A stretch of DNA of 64,000 nucleotides. Origin: Bacteroidales bacterium. GTDB lineage: Bacteria > Bacteroidota > Bacteroidia > Bacteroidales > UBA3663. Position numbers and translations under genes: made by a program. Positions within the stretch are counted from its first letter, which is position 1. Every line of letters begins with the position of its first letter. Shown one piece after another: positions 17,301-24,684 of the stretch. Below the pieces are notes generated by a model. That model made no database searches. It saw only the letters and a list, made by a program, of their open reading frames with translations, and was not told the origin of the DNA. The stretch covers positions 1 to 64,000 of the forward strand of contig JAFZBE010000042.1 of assembly GCA_017561935.1 (NCBI GenBank). Direction: 5' to 3'.

Positions 17301-19028
17301 TTACGGTGTTTTGGAGGTGATTTTCACCTGCGATGCCGCAATGATTTTGTTCGAATAATCCTTGTCGTAAATGTAAGCGACGAGCGTGAGCCCGTCCCCC
17401 GATGTGATGTCCGAAGGAATGCTTTCGCTCAGGACAAATTGCTGGTTGACAAGGTCCGATACTTTGACCAGTCCTGTGGCGACAGCCTCGGAATCCAGGT
17501 CGCCGAGCAACCTCCCTTGACCAGGCAAGGTCAAGAACTGGCGTACTACATCAAGTTGCCAGCCATCCTCATAAAGCTCAGGATAATAGTTCTTCTGGGC
17601 GACAGATGCCACCTTGTCCTGCTTCACACAGACCACAAGCGTAGGATTCCTGTAGATGGAAATGCCGAAAAGGTGAGTCAGGACGGTGGCACTGATGGTG
17701 TGCGTGGCGACATCAAACGTTGCATCTTCGTATTGTATTATTCCATATTGGATGTTGAAACGTTCGGAAATCAACTGTGCGATGCTGTCTTCGTCGAGTG
17801 TGGTGCTAAAAGGTAGGCCATTGCGGCACACCATTGCGGCGGGTGCATAGGTTAGTTCTTCCTCGCCGAAGAAGCTCGCCTTATAGTCCGAGCCTGCAAT
17901 GCGCCAAGTGTCAGCAGGACCATAACCTTCGTGGCGGCTGAGCAGTATCACATCGGGTTCAATGTCTTCGAGGCGATCCAATGCCGACACGATACTGTTT
18001 CTTAAGTGCGTTTGTCCAGCTGGAGCATATCCATTGGCTTCGCTGGTGAATTCCTCAATCAGCAGGTTAGCTGGGACACGCGGATCGGGATTGCTCTCAC
18101 CAAGTTCGTAATAGACAGTACAGTTTGTCTTGTGGTCACACTGATTGTCCTGCCCGTTAGGCTGGCTGACAGTTGCCACAACGGGGATGTCGGGGTTGGT
18201 CAAATGAATGTCCTGGTTGCGAAGAAATCGGAATTCGAAAAGGACTGAATAACCGAAATCGGCGCTTGTGCAGTCAAATTCTGATGTGAAGGTATTTCGG
18301 GCATCTTCTTGTACTGTGACCGTGAAATGCGTAAGAGGTTCGTTGCCGAGATTGCGGATGGCGCCTTGGATGGTGACCGTGTCGTCGTCGCAGTTGATGT
18401 CGTACCAACGATGGGCCAGACGCAGATCGGTCAACTCCATCGCGTACTGATAATTGCTGCTGAGACCGACACGGATACAGACTGGCGCATATTGCCCGCT
18501 CATGTCGCGCCATCCATTGCCTGTCGAGACGTAGAACGATTCAGCTGTCCCTTTCGTCCCACTCAGTGGAATGCGTGTCTTGGTGCTTTGTGTATAACTG
18601 TAACCGCAGTAATAAATCTCGTTTCCCGTTAGTTCGATCTGGCGGGGAAGGGCGATGTCGTTCCATCCCTCTGTTAGTGCGGAAGGCTCTACATCGATGC
18701 TCGCAAGATCGTCATCATCCTCCAGGTCATTGCGTACCCACACGATGAACGAAGTGAGGTTTTCAGGAGCGGTGAGATAGATGCGCAGGTAACTGATGGA
18801 GCAGAACGTATAATCGGCCTGAAGGGCGGGAGTGAGGCCCATGGCGCACGAGATGGTTGCATGCGTATTGCTGTTGCTGAGACTTCCCGAATAACCCTCT
18901 TCGTCGCAATAGCCCAGAGTAAGTTGTGCCGAAACACTCATCGAGGAAATGGCCAGCAGTGAGAGCAGTGCGAGGCGCTTTATCGTGGCTGTAGCGTTAC
19001 ACATTATTATATATATATTGGATGCCAT
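17301..19028 (-). CDS. secreted Omp28-like protein lacking the CxxC motif
   Basis: 575 residues. The signal peptide core is LALLSLLAISSMSVSA (about 19-34); the ATG at 19004 (residue 9) is an alternative start, but ATG 19028 overlaps the previous stop in TGATG, suggesting coupling. Residues about 40-190 resemble a choice-of-anchor jelly-roll and about 320-480 an Omp28-type thioredoxin-like domain. The start of that domain reads LLIEEFTSEANGYAPAG (323-338), where related proteins have EEFTGTWCGWCPRG, so both redox cysteines are missing. Probably structural or binding, not a thiol oxidoreductase. Second gene after the PNGase F-like gene; the pair is likely one transcript. Confidence 0.65.
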   Translation of the reverse strand: MASNIYIIMCNATATIKRLALLSLLAISSMSVSAQLTLGYCDEEGYSGSLSNSNTHATISCAMGLTPALQADYTFCSISYLRIYLTAPENLTSFIVWVRNDLEDDDDLASIDVEPSALTEGWNDIALPRQIELTGNEIYYCGYSYTQSTKTRIPLSGTKGTAESFYVSTGNGWRDMSGQYAPVCIRVGLSSNYQYAMELTDLRLAHRWYDINCDDDTVTIQGAIRNLGNEPLTHFTVTVQEDARNTFTSEFDCTSADFGYSVLFEFRFLRNQDIHLTNPDIPVVATVSQPNGQDNQCDHKTNCTVYYELGESNPDPRVPANLLIEEFTSEANGYAPAGQTHLRNSIVSALDRLEDIEPDVILLSRHEGYGPADTWRIAGSDYKASFFGEEELTYAPAAMVCRNGLPFSTTLDEDSIAQLISERFNIQYGIIQYEDATFDVATHTISATVLTHLFGISIYRNPTLVVCVKQDKVASVAQKNYYPELYEDGWQLDVVRQFLTLPGQGRLLGDLDSEAVATGLVKVSDLVNQQFVLSESIPSDITSGDGLTLVAYIYDKDYSNKIIAASQVKITSKTP

Positions 19029-20458
19029 CAGTTCTTAAAGAATTTATGGACTTCAGTGCTGCCATCCTCCATTAGAAGCAGGAGAATATAGATCGATGTC
19101 GGATGATTTGACATCTTGATTTCGTCCACTGTCCCTGGCTGTATGGCGATACGCTGGCCAGCGGAATTCAGCAACGTCCATTCCACGACCTTTTTGACGT
19201 CGCTGTCAATCAGCAGTTTGTCACCGTCCCAATGTATTTGGGATGCTGTTTGTCGTGCATCTTCGACAACGTCGATGCCATCGATGCCCCCTTCCTGCAT
19301 CCCGAAGAAAGTGAGTGAGAAGGGGAAATAGCCCTGATTATCATTAAATACGGCATCGGGCACCAACAGACGGAAATTGTAGTCGCCGGCAGGAATGGCT
19401 CCGAGGTGGATGATGCGGTTGTCGATGACATCGCCTGGGCACCAGTTGCTGAACGATTGCCAGGCTTCGTCGGTCATCGTAGATGATCCGTATATTCCAT
19501 TGGCCTGTGTGTTATACATGCGGAACGGTTCGCAGGAGGTGCGTCCAGGGCGATAGACCATCGCCATCCATTCGTTGACCCATACGTAGTGCAGTCGGCG
19601 GTTGTACTCCTCGCCTCCAGAGTTGGCACCGTGGTTGGAGTTGATCATCAGGAACATCGCATCGCTCATCGCTTCGTCGAGATGCACTTGATAATGTGCC
19701 ACTGTGGTGCCCTCCTCGTCGCTGTGACCCTTGCTATAGGTGTTCAGGTAACGTTCGTAGGCCAAGGGCAGGGTGAGCTGGCGTTGGGGCGAAGCGTTGT
19801 CCAGTTTGTCGTTCGTGACGATGTCGAGGGTTCCTGTAAACACGTCTTTGCGGCCAGAACAGCCTGCAATCTGCGTGTTGGCAGCGTATGGTACGCCTTC
19901 GAGATGGAATTCCAGCCAAAGGTTCATCGTGTCGCGCAACAACCTGTCGTGAAATAGAGGCGACAAGAAGGAGATATCCCACTTGTAGGGCACATCTACT
20001 CCTTTGTTCATGTCCATAAACGGGGTGATGAAGCGTCCGACCTCGATACGTTGGATGCTTGGGTCAGTGTCGCCTAATCGTCCGGAATAGGTGTTGCCAT
20101 TGGGTTTGGTGTGTACGCAATCGTTGTAGATCAGCGAGTCGCTAGGCATCAGCACAAGATCTACCGAGCCGATTCGGTCGTAGTTGTCGCATAGTGCACT
20201 GATGCTGATCTCCAGACGCAGCGAGTCACCCATGCTGTCGAGGTCTTCGGCGGGAAGCAGGGTGGTCAATCGTGCGTTGTTGAGACGAAAGATATTCTCG
20301 GGGACAGGGGCCACACTGTCATTCACGGTGCCTGCATAGACATCGTAGAATGTGATGTGGTCATAATACCTGAATCGCTGTTCGGCGCTTGTCATCGCTG
20401 CTTGTGCGACGACAAGCGCCAGAAGAGTGGATCTAAGTAGTCTCTTTGTTTCATTCAT
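19028..20458 (-). CDS. PNGase F-like secreted glycosidase
   Basis: 476 residues with a signal peptide (residues about 8-25). The region around 225-385 closely recalls the C-terminal domain of peptide-N-glycosidase F: NHGANSGGEEYNRR, VYRPGRTSCEPFRMYNTQ, NGIYG, SFSNWCPGDVIDNRIIHLG and FPFSLTFFG. PNGase F removes N-glycans from glycoproteins by cleaving at asparagine. The N-terminal half (TFYDVYAGTVND, YDRIGSVDLVLMPSD) matches the first jelly-roll in outline, but I cannot confirm the catalytic Asp/Glu set by eye. The last about 75 residues (LLNSAGQRIAI to HKFFKN) look like a T9SS sorting domain. It leads the pair with the Omp28-like gene. Confidence 0.75.
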   Translation of the reverse strand: MNETKRLLRSTLLALVVAQAAMTSAEQRFRYYDHITFYDVYAGTVNDSVAPVPENIFRLNNARLTTLLPAEDLDSMGDSLRLEISISALCDNYDRIGSVDLVLMPSDSLIYNDCVHTKPNGNTYSGRLGDTDPSIQRIEVGRFITPFMDMNKGVDVPYKWDISFLSPLFHDRLLRDTMNLWLEFHLEGVPYAANTQIAGCSGRKDVFTGTLDIVTNDKLDNASPQRQLTLPLAYERYLNTYSKGHSDEEGTTVAHYQVHLDEAMSDAMFLMINSNHGANSGGEEYNRRLHYVWVNEWMAMVYRPGRTSCEPFRMYNTQANGIYGSSTMTDEAWQSFSNWCPGDVIDNRIIHLGAIPAGDYNFRLLVPDAVFNDNQGYFPFSLTFFGMQEGGIDGIDVVEDARQTASQIHWDGDKLLIDSDVKKVVEWTLLNSAGQRIAIQPGTVDEIKMSNHPTSIYILLLLMEDGSTEVHKFFKN

Positions 20459-20501
20459 AAAAATTGAACAAATAGGGTTAGCTCAAGAAGGCAATATTGC
20501 G

Positions 20502-22247
20502 TCAGAGGGCCTTGCATTTCTCTTCGAGCCAGGTGCGGTCGTCCTCGGCAAGGTGAGGAGCAAGCGTATCAAAGACGCGTTTGTTGTACTGGTTTAGCCA
20601 GGCCAATTCGTCCTTGTCGAGCAGGTTTTTGATGACGCACGAGGTGTCGATGTAGCAAAGAGTCAAAGTGTCGAGGCACTGGAACTCGCCCTGTTCTGTC
20701 GGGTCGCAGGGCGTGGCATCAGGAGCATCGGTGGCGACATCGAAAGGACGCACCAGCACCAGGTTCTCATGACGAATACCATATTTGCCGCCCAGATAGA
20801 TGGCTGGTTCGTTCGAGAAGACCATGCCGTCGCACAGCACCTGCGGATTGTGTTCCATGCGAACCGACTCGGGTCCCTCATGGACACCCAAGTAATGTCC
20901 CACGCCGTGTGAAGTGCCATGCCGATAAGTCTTGCCGTCGCGCCAAAGGTCGATGCGTGCTAATACATCGAGTTGGTCGCCGCGTGTTCCGCGTGGGAAG
21001 ACGGCACGTGCCAGCCGGATGTGTCCCTTCAGCACTAGTGTGTAGTCGCGCTTCATGGCACGGCTCACCTTGCCGATACCGATCGTTCGGGTGATGTCGG
21101 TGGTGCCATCCAGATATTGTCCTCCCGTGTCGATCAGGAGCAGTCCATCGCCTGTGATGGGCGTGTCATGGTCCCTCGATGGCTCATAATGTGGCATGGC
21201 GGCATGTTCGTTCCAGGCTACGATGGCAGGGAACGATTCGTCGCGGTAAAGAGGCTGTTCGCGTCGGAAGTCAATCAGTCGCTGCACAAGATTCATCTCG
21301 GTGATTTCTCCTCCGATGCCGAAAGTGCCGTCATCCTTGATGCAGAATTCCTCACCGGCCTTCAGTTGGTTCTCCAGCCAATGGTAGAAGCGCGTCAGGG
21401 CGATGCCGTCCTTGAGCATTGCAGAGCAGTAGCCTTCTATCTCGACGGCATTCTTGATGCCTTTCATAAGTGGAATGGGGTTGAAGCCGACCATGCTTCG
21501 ATAGGGGCTCTCGGCAGCCTCCTCGTAGGGACGGATGGTGATGTTGAAGTTCGAAAGGTAGGTGCGCACTTCGTCGGTGAGTTTCTCTTCGTGCACAAAG
21601 AGCATCGAACCTTTGTTGCTCAGGTAGAGATAGCTGATAAAGATGGGTGTACAGGCGATGTCTGTACCACGCAGGTTGAGCACCCAGGCTATCTCGTCGA
21701 GTGCCGAAAGCCAAAGGCCCTTGCCGCCCTGTTCCTCGACGGCTTCTAAGACACGATGGATGCGGTCAGCTGTCTTTTCGCCGCTCAGCTCTTCTGGATA
21801 GAGTTCAATCTCGTTCATCGGCAGGGCAGGACGATCCTTCCAGATGCGGCTGATGAGGTTAACATCCATGTCCACCTTATTGTTGAACAGGATGCGGCAA
21901 TCTCCACCCGTGCAGTTGGTGTCATGCTGTGCTTTATATTCGTCGAGCCACTCGGCCACAGTGGGAACACCGGCTACCTTCATCTTCATCAGCTTGAAAG
22001 GCGAACCCTTGAGTTGCTGCTCTCCAGAGATGAAGAAGCGGCTGTCGGTCCACAGCAGGGCTTCCTCTTGGGTGATAAGCACGGTGGCCACTTCGCCACG
22101 GAAGCCGCTGAGCCACTCGATTTCCTTCCAGTGGTCGGGGAGGTATTCACTCTCGTGCGGATCGTTGTTCTCCATCACGTACAGATCGATGCCCTGCTTC
22201 TGCATGAGCTCACGAAGTTTCTTTACTCTTGACAGCGATGCTTTCAT
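20502..22247 (-). CDS. pepP: aminopeptidase P family protein (Xaa-Pro aminopeptidase)
   Basis: 581 residues from ATG 22247. An ATG 12 bp upstream (22259) would leave almost no leader behind the promoter at 22270-22300. M24B metallopeptidase that removes an N-terminal residue preceding proline. Three-part architecture: two creatinase-like N-terminal domains (SGFRGEVATVLIT; LSALDEIAWVLNLRG) and a pita-bread catalytic domain with the dimetal ligands in DTGGQYLDGTTDITR, THGVGH-like SHGVGHYLGVHEGP, and the two late Glu in SNEPAIY and HENL. The length is typical of the long, eukaryote-like form. Cytosolic and monocistronic. Confidence 0.92.
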   Translation of the reverse strand: MKASLSRVKKLRELMQKQGIDLYVMENNDPHESEYLPDHWKEIEWLSGFRGEVATVLITQEEALLWTDSRFFISGEQQLKGSPFKLMKMKVAGVPTVAEWLDEYKAQHDTNCTGGDCRILFNNKVDMDVNLISRIWKDRPALPMNEIELYPEELSGEKTADRIHRVLEAVEEQGGKGLWLSALDEIAWVLNLRGTDIACTPIFISYLYLSNKGSMLFVHEEKLTDEVRTYLSNFNITIRPYEEAAESPYRSMVGFNPIPLMKGIKNAVEIEGYCSAMLKDGIALTRFYHWLENQLKAGEEFCIKDDGTFGIGGEITEMNLVQRLIDFRREQPLYRDESFPAIVAWNEHAAMPHYEPSRDHDTPITGDGLLLIDTGGQYLDGTTDITRTIGIGKVSRAMKRDYTLVLKGHIRLARAVFPRGTRGDQLDVLARIDLWRDGKTYRHGTSHGVGHYLGVHEGPESVRMEHNPQVLCDGMVFSNEPAIYLGGKYGIRHENLVLVRPFDVATDAPDATPCDPTEQGEFQCLDTLTLCYIDTSCVIKNLLDKDELAWLNQYNKRVFDTLAPHLAEDDRTWLEEKCKAL

Positions 22248-22269
22248 ATCAATTGACATTTAGATGGTG

Positions 22270-22300
22270 CAAAAATACGACACTTTTTCGAAAAAACAAA
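22270..22300 (-). promoter_or_regulatory. promoter of the aminopeptidase P gene
   Basis: Minus strand TTTG (22300-22297), 19-bp spacer, TATTTTTG (22277-22270). Transcription should begin near 22263, which decides in favour of the ATG at 22247. Confidence 0.75.
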
Positions 22301-22337
22301 AAAATCTGTATGGTTTTTGCATTTTTTGTTCAAAAAA

Positions 22338-22369
22338 TTTGTTCAACTTGCGGAATTTTCATATCTTCG
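22338..22369 (+). promoter_or_regulatory. promoter of rpsU
   Basis: TTTG (22338-22341), 20-bp spacer, TATCTTCG (22362-22369). It predicts an unusually long 5' leader of about 100 nt before the rpsU start. Confidence 0.65.
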
Positions 22370-22406
22370 CACCCGCTTATCAAAGTGGTAAGCAACCGAT
22401 GAGCCC

Positions 22407-22475
22407 ATGGCTATTAGAAATGGAGATGTAAAAAAGGGAGCCGGGCGATTCGGGTCATTTAACAACCCGTACTGA
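22407..22475 (+). other. possible 22-codon leader ORF in the rpsU 5' region
   Basis: ATG 22407 opens MAIRNGDVKKG-type reading for 22 codons and stops at TGA 22473-22475, one base before the rpsU ATG. Its 3' part contains a CGGGT-N9-ACCCG hairpin (22451-22469). The close junction could couple translation of the two frames. Equally, the segment may act only as structured leader RNA. Confidence 0.35.
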
Positions 22476-22476
22476 T

Positions 22477-22671
22477 ATGATTATTGTACCAGTTAAGGAA
22501 GGTGAGAACATCGAGAAGTGCCTGAAGAAGTTCAAGCGTAAGTACGAGAAGACCGGTGTCATCAAGGAACTTCGCCGTCGTCAGCAGTTCAACGAGCCCT
22601 CTCAGGTTCGTCGCAAGAGGATGGAACATGCAATCTACGTTCAGCACCTCAAGGAGAATGCAGCTGAGTGA
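22477..22671 (+). CDS. rpsU: 30S ribosomal protein S21
   Basis: 64 residues, the normal size. MIIVPVKEGENIEKCLKKFKR and the basic ELRRRQQF and VRRKRMEHAIY segments are characteristic. S21 sits near the 16S rRNA 3' end on the small-subunit platform. In Bacteroidota, S21 is known to help hide the anti-Shine-Dalgarno sequence, and rpsU can be autoregulated through its leader; the long leader here is compatible with that, but no strong Shine-Dalgarno stands directly before the ATG. Followed by a strong terminator. Confidence 0.97.
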   Translation: MIIVPVKEGENIEKCLKKFKRKYEKTGVIKELRRRQQFNEPSQVRRKRMEHAIYVQHLKENAAE

Positions 22672-22713
22672 TCGGTAGCATAACCCCCGATGGTCCACAA
22701 AGACCAAGAAAAG

Positions 22714-22750
22714 GGATTGGACATCACCATTTGGTGAGTTCAATCTCCTT
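22714..22750 (+). terminator. rpsU terminator
   Basis: GGGATTGGAC...GTTCAATCTCC stem with inner TCACC-ATTT-GGTGA, followed by a run of seven T. The remaining 185 bp up to the glycogen synthase promoter are AT-rich and show no gene. Confidence 0.85.
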
Positions 22751-22936
22751 TTTTTATATAGTTACTAATGGTTTTCCTCCACGTCTTGTTTTATCAATTG
22801 TAAAAATCGCTATCCAAAAACGTCAATTTCAGTAAAAATATGTAAAAATGAAATGCCTGATTATTAAAAAATGTTCATTTGCCTCTCTTTTAAGATTTAT
22901 TTAGTGCAAAAAGCATGATTTTTCAAAAGTTTTCCT

Positions 22937-22944
22937 TACCTTTG
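22937..22944 (+). promoter_or_regulatory. -7 box of the glycogen synthase gene
   Basis: TACCTTTG, 31 bp before ATG 22976; no clear -33 element. Confidence 0.5.
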
Positions 22945-22975
22945 CGCCCGAAATTTAGTGTTTTTAGGTATTATA

Positions 22976-24634
22976 ATGAAGAATTCTATCAAACCCGACT
23001 ATTTGTTTGAGGTTAGCTGGGAGGTCTGCAACAAGGTGGGTGGCATCTATGCCGTCCTTTCCACCAAGGCAGCTACACTGAAGAAACAACTTGGCGACAA
23101 TCTATTCTTTATTGGGCCGGATTTGTGGGAGCAGCAGGAGTCTCCGTTCTTTGATCCTTCAACAGCAAGTCCTGAACTTGACGAATGGGCTCATAAGGCG
23201 AAAGCCGAAAATCTTAAGGTTCGTGTAGGTCGTTGGAAGGTGCCTGGGGATCCTCAGGTTGTCCTTGTTGATTTTCGTCCATTATATGCAGCCAAGAATG
23301 CCTTCTATGGCCAGATGTGGGAGTGGTATGGTGTCAACTCGATGGTCGGCTATGGCGACTACGACGAGGGATGTACGTTTGCACATGCAGCAGCACGTGT
23401 GATCGAAAGTCTGTTCAAGCATCTCTGTCCGCTGCGCAGCAATGCTGTGGCCCATTTCAATGAGTGGACAACGGGCATGGGTGTGCTCTATCTCAAGCAC
23501 CAGGTTCCTGCCATTGCAACAGTGTTTACCACTCATGCCACCTGTGTGGGTCGTAGCATTTGTGGCAACAACAAGCCGCTATATGACTATCTGCCCGGAT
23601 ATTTTGGCGATCAGATGGCCGATGAGCTCAACATGACTTCCAAGCATTCGGTGGAGAAACATGCAGCCCAGGAGGCCGATTGCTTCACCACGGTGAGCGA
23701 TATCACGGCAGCCGAATGTACACAGCTTCTCGAACGCACCCCCATGGTTACTCCCAATGGGTTCGAAGGCGACTTTGTGCCCAAGGGAACAGCATTCAGC
23801 CGCGAACGCAAGATGAGCCGTCAGGCTTTCAGCCGTTTGGTGGAGTGTCTCACGGGGCATGTCCCCGCTGAAGATGCCATCTACGTGGGTACAGCAGGTC
23901 GCTGCGAGTTCAAGAACAAGGGCCTTGATGTTTTCCTCGATACGATGAGCCGTTTGCGCGACAGCAACCCTGAGCGCGAAATCATCGCTTTTATCATGGT
24001 GCCGGGTTGGGTCCAGGAAGTGCGTGCCGATGTTCTCGAGCGTTACCAGAGCGGTTCCGCCTTTATCACGGGGCTCAGCGACCCCGTCTTCACGCACGCG
24101 ATCTATAATTATTATAATGACGCTATTCTCAGCCGTATCCATCAGCTGGGATTCCAAAACCAGAAGAATGACAAGGTCAAGGTCATCTATATCCCGTCCT
24201 ATCTCAATGGCGACGACGGATTGCTCAACCGCAACTATTATCTGCTGTTAGCCGGTCTCGACCTGACGATCTATCCAAGCTACTACGAGCCTTGGGGATA
24301 CACTCCTATGGAGTCGTGTGCCTTCGGTGTGCCCACCATTACCACCAGTCTTTCGGGCTTCGGTATGTGGTGCAAGGGCATCGGCAAGGACGATGACATC
24401 CTCGATGCAGTAGCTGTCGTATCACGCAGCGATTCCAATTATGATCAGGTGGTAACCAACATTGCCAACCTTGTGCTCCGTTTTGCTGAAGTGCCTCATG
24501 CCGAGGTCAAGGTCATCCGTCAGGAAGCACGCCGTATAGCAGCACGTGCTGGTTGGCATAACTTCATCAAGTACTACGACCAGGCCTATGATAAGGCCTT
24601 GAAGGAAACTTCGCTCCGTAAAGGAATATTTTAA
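22976..24634 (+). CDS. glycogen synthase, GT3 (eukaryote-like) type
   Basis: 552 residues from ATG 22976 (an in-frame GTG at 22958 is less likely). Transfers glucosyl units from UDP-glucose to growing alpha-1,4-glucan. FEVSWEVCNKVGGIYAVLSTK is the N-terminal nucleotide-sugar loop of GT3 glycogen synthases, HFNEWTTGMG and FTTHATCVGRSIC follow as in the yeast/animal family, and the C-terminal nucleotide-binding part has YPSYYEPWGYTPMESCAFGVP. This differs from the ADP-glucose-dependent GlgA of many bacteria. It is 50 bp upstream of the phosphorylase gene, so synthesis and breakdown of storage glucan are probably co-expressed. Confidence 0.9.
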   Translation: MKNSIKPDYLFEVSWEVCNKVGGIYAVLSTKAATLKKQLGDNLFFIGPDLWEQQESPFFDPSTASPELDEWAHKAKAENLKVRVGRWKVPGDPQVVLVDFRPLYAAKNAFYGQMWEWYGVNSMVGYGDYDEGCTFAHAAARVIESLFKHLCPLRSNAVAHFNEWTTGMGVLYLKHQVPAIATVFTTHATCVGRSICGNNKPLYDYLPGYFGDQMADELNMTSKHSVEKHAAQEADCFTTVSDITAAECTQLLERTPMVTPNGFEGDFVPKGTAFSRERKMSRQAFSRLVECLTGHVPAEDAIYVGTAGRCEFKNKGLDVFLDTMSRLRDSNPEREIIAFIMVPGWVQEVRADVLERYQSGSAFITGLSDPVFTHAIYNYYNDAILSRIHQLGFQNQKNDKVKVIYIPSYLNGDDGLLNRNYYLLLAGLDLTIYPSYYEPWGYTPMESCAFGVPTITTSLSGFGMWCKGIGKDDDILDAVAVVSRSDSNYDQVVTNIANLVLRFAEVPHAEVKVIRQEARRIAARAGWHNFIKYYDQAYDKALKETSLRKGIF

Positions 24635-24684
24635 AGGAAATCAATAATCAAACAACATCTATTTAACCCTTAACTTAACCTATT

